Made by a program: the position numbers and the translations under genes
Shown: in pieces, positions 40,820 through 41,512 of the stretch
Position numbering within the stretch: the stretch's first letter is position 1
Layout: each line of letters starts with the position of its first letter
Notes under the pieces: generated by a model
Seen by the model: the letters and a program-made list of their open reading frames with translations, nothing else
Told to the model about the DNA's origin: nothing
Databases searched by the model: none
DNA from: Bacillota bacterium
GTDB taxonomy: Bacteria > Bacillota > Clostridia > Tissierellales > Sedimentibacteraceae
Direction: 5' to 3'
Assembly: GCA_023453025.1 (NCBI GenBank)
Contig: JAEXUD010000017.1
Location: forward strand, 1 to 41,512
DNA: 41,512 nt

Positions 40820-41512
40820 TTATCTTACATTAGCTATTGCTTCAGCAATTACTGATTGATATCCTTCAACAGTTATTGTAACTGAAGATGTTAATTCAGG
40901 TACATCCGGAACTGCGTCATGTCCTTCAGCTCCTTTTTTAACTTTTAATCCTGTGATTTCATCAACTGTCTTGCCTGCCATCCACTCTTCAAATGCTTCC
41001 ATTTGTTCATACCATTCTTTGCCTATGGATGAAGCTTTAACCATTCCGTAGCCTTCTTTAAGCTCTTTCTTAGTCTGCGGCGCAACAGCCTTGTCTGATG
41101 TTACAACACCATTTTCATCATAATTAACCTTGACTTGAGCAACGTCTACTATGGTTTTAACAACTTTACCGTCTTTATCTACTGCAGTAGCATTCATGTA
41201 AGTGTCCATTTGTGCCATTGGTGCTACATCAGCTGCTTTATCCTTTGAGCTTCCGATATGAGTTTCAACGCCCAATCCCATTGCTGCCGCTCCTGCTGCA
41301 TCCTCTGCATTGTTCCATGCTTCTTCAACTGCTTCTAAATAAGCGTCAACTGAAATTGTTACTGATGATGTTAATTCCGGTATATCAGGTACTGCAGGGT
41401 GATTTTCGTCTCTTGCTTTTACTTTTAATCCTGTGATTTCATCAGCTGTCTTGCCAATCATCCAGTTTTCAAAAGCTCCCATTTGTTCATACCATTCTTT
41501 GCCTATGGATGA
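40820..41512 (-). CDS. Tandem-repeat exported protein of unknown function, C-terminal part (5' end outside the window)
   Basis: At least 230 residues, open to the window edge. It is built from a repeated unit: SSIGKEWYEQMxAFExWMxGKT, then DEITGLKVK, then VPDxPELTSSVTI, joined by a segment with VKTIVDVAQVKVNYDENGVV. The part seen holds one whole 160-residue period plus part of the previous one. The layout resembles a group of secreted lipoproteins common in clostridia, whose genes often lie near flavin-transfer genes; I recall this as a family resemblance only. No FMN-attachment motif of the S(T)GAT type is visible in the part seen. The signal sequence, if any, lies outside. Confidence 0.7.
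   Translation of the reverse strand, partial: SSIGKEWYEQMGAFENWMIGKTADEITGLKVKARDENHPAVPDIPELTSSVTISVDAYLEAVEEAWNNAEDAAGAAAMGLGVETHIGSSKDKAADVAPMAQMDTYMNATAVDKDGKVVKTIVDVAQVKVNYDENGVVTSDKAVAPQTKKELKEGYGMVKASSIGKEWYEQMEAFEEWMAGKTVDEITGLKVKKGAEGHDAVPDVPELTSSVTITVEGYQSVIAEAIANVR
40820..41512. repeat. In-frame direct repeat, 480-base period
   Basis: Bases ~40930-41032 recur at ~41410-41512 with the same ending (ATTTGTTCATACCATTCT and beyond), an offset of exactly 480. The match continues downstream at lower identity, through the VPDxPELTSSVTI coding segment. It reflects internal duplication of the protein's domain. Confidence 0.85.

Noticed and set aside
40820..41512. CRISPR or satellite array suggested by repeated sequence
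   Set aside because: The repeat has a 480-base period, stays in frame and codes for a protein domain.

Overview
The window looks like chromosomal DNA of a low-GC, Gram-positive anaerobe of the Clostridia/Tissierellia type. Supporting signs are AT-rich intergenic DNA with TTGACA/TATAAT-like promoters and strong GGAGG ribosome binding sites, a bacterial V-type ATPase operon, a T-box leader, a THF riboswitch, an S-layer-homology protein, FabK in place of FabI, and several lipoproteins. A relative of Sedimentibacter is possible, but no marker gene here proves it. Almost all genes are on the minus strand; folT, an aroF-type gene and a ZIP transporter are the plus-strand exceptions. I see no rRNA, tRNA, CRISPR array, phage genes or intact transposase.

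Region 1 (1-9400) is the most unusual part. It appears to be one minus-strand operon: a GntR/FCD regulator, a TRAP transporter (dctP, dctQ, dctM), a divergent IlvD-family dehydratase, three separate panB paralogues interleaved with a panE homologue, and the start of fhs (formate-THF ligase) at the window edge. There is no panC, panD, ilvC or ilvB. Transporter, dehydratase, THF-dependent hydroxymethyltransferases and formate-THF ligase together suggest catabolism of a (branched) hydroxy acid by retro-aldol release of C1 units to THF, rather than pantothenate synthesis. This is inference. Just upstream and divergent is folT, a folate ECF transporter S component under a THF riboswitch.

Region 2 (10650-19400) holds unlinked genes: a BaiN-type flavoprotein coupled to a coiled-coil lipoprotein; an SLH-anchored surface protein with five repeated C-terminal modules; a DAHP synthase; a proline symporter gene (putP) under a T-box whose specifier reads CCC (proline); a 252-bp MITE-like element with inverted ends and a perfect 9-bp direct duplication; and a FabK/nitronate-monooxygenase-like gene.

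Region 3 (19420-28170) is a complete V-type ATPase operon transcribed in the order H-I-K-E-C-F-A-B-D from a good promoter. The K subunit keeps the residues that bind Na+ in Enterococcus NtpK. An HxlR-type regulator follows.

Region 4 (29040-34010) is a fatty-acid synthesis operon, acpP-fabK-fabD-fabG-fabF-fabZ. Its promoter carries a FabT-like palindrome flush with the -10 box. The same promoter/operator arrangement precedes the distant FabK-like gene at 18211-19260, linking the two as a likely regulon.

Region 5 (34060-41512) has a housekeeping/envelope operon (Sua5/YwlC, low-molecular-weight phosphatase, RpiB, WecA/TagO, UDP-GlcNAc 2-epimerase), a ZIP metal transporter abutting a DUF3343 gene, an ApbE flavin transferase lipoprotein, and the 3' part of a gene built from 160-residue tandem repeats that runs off the window.
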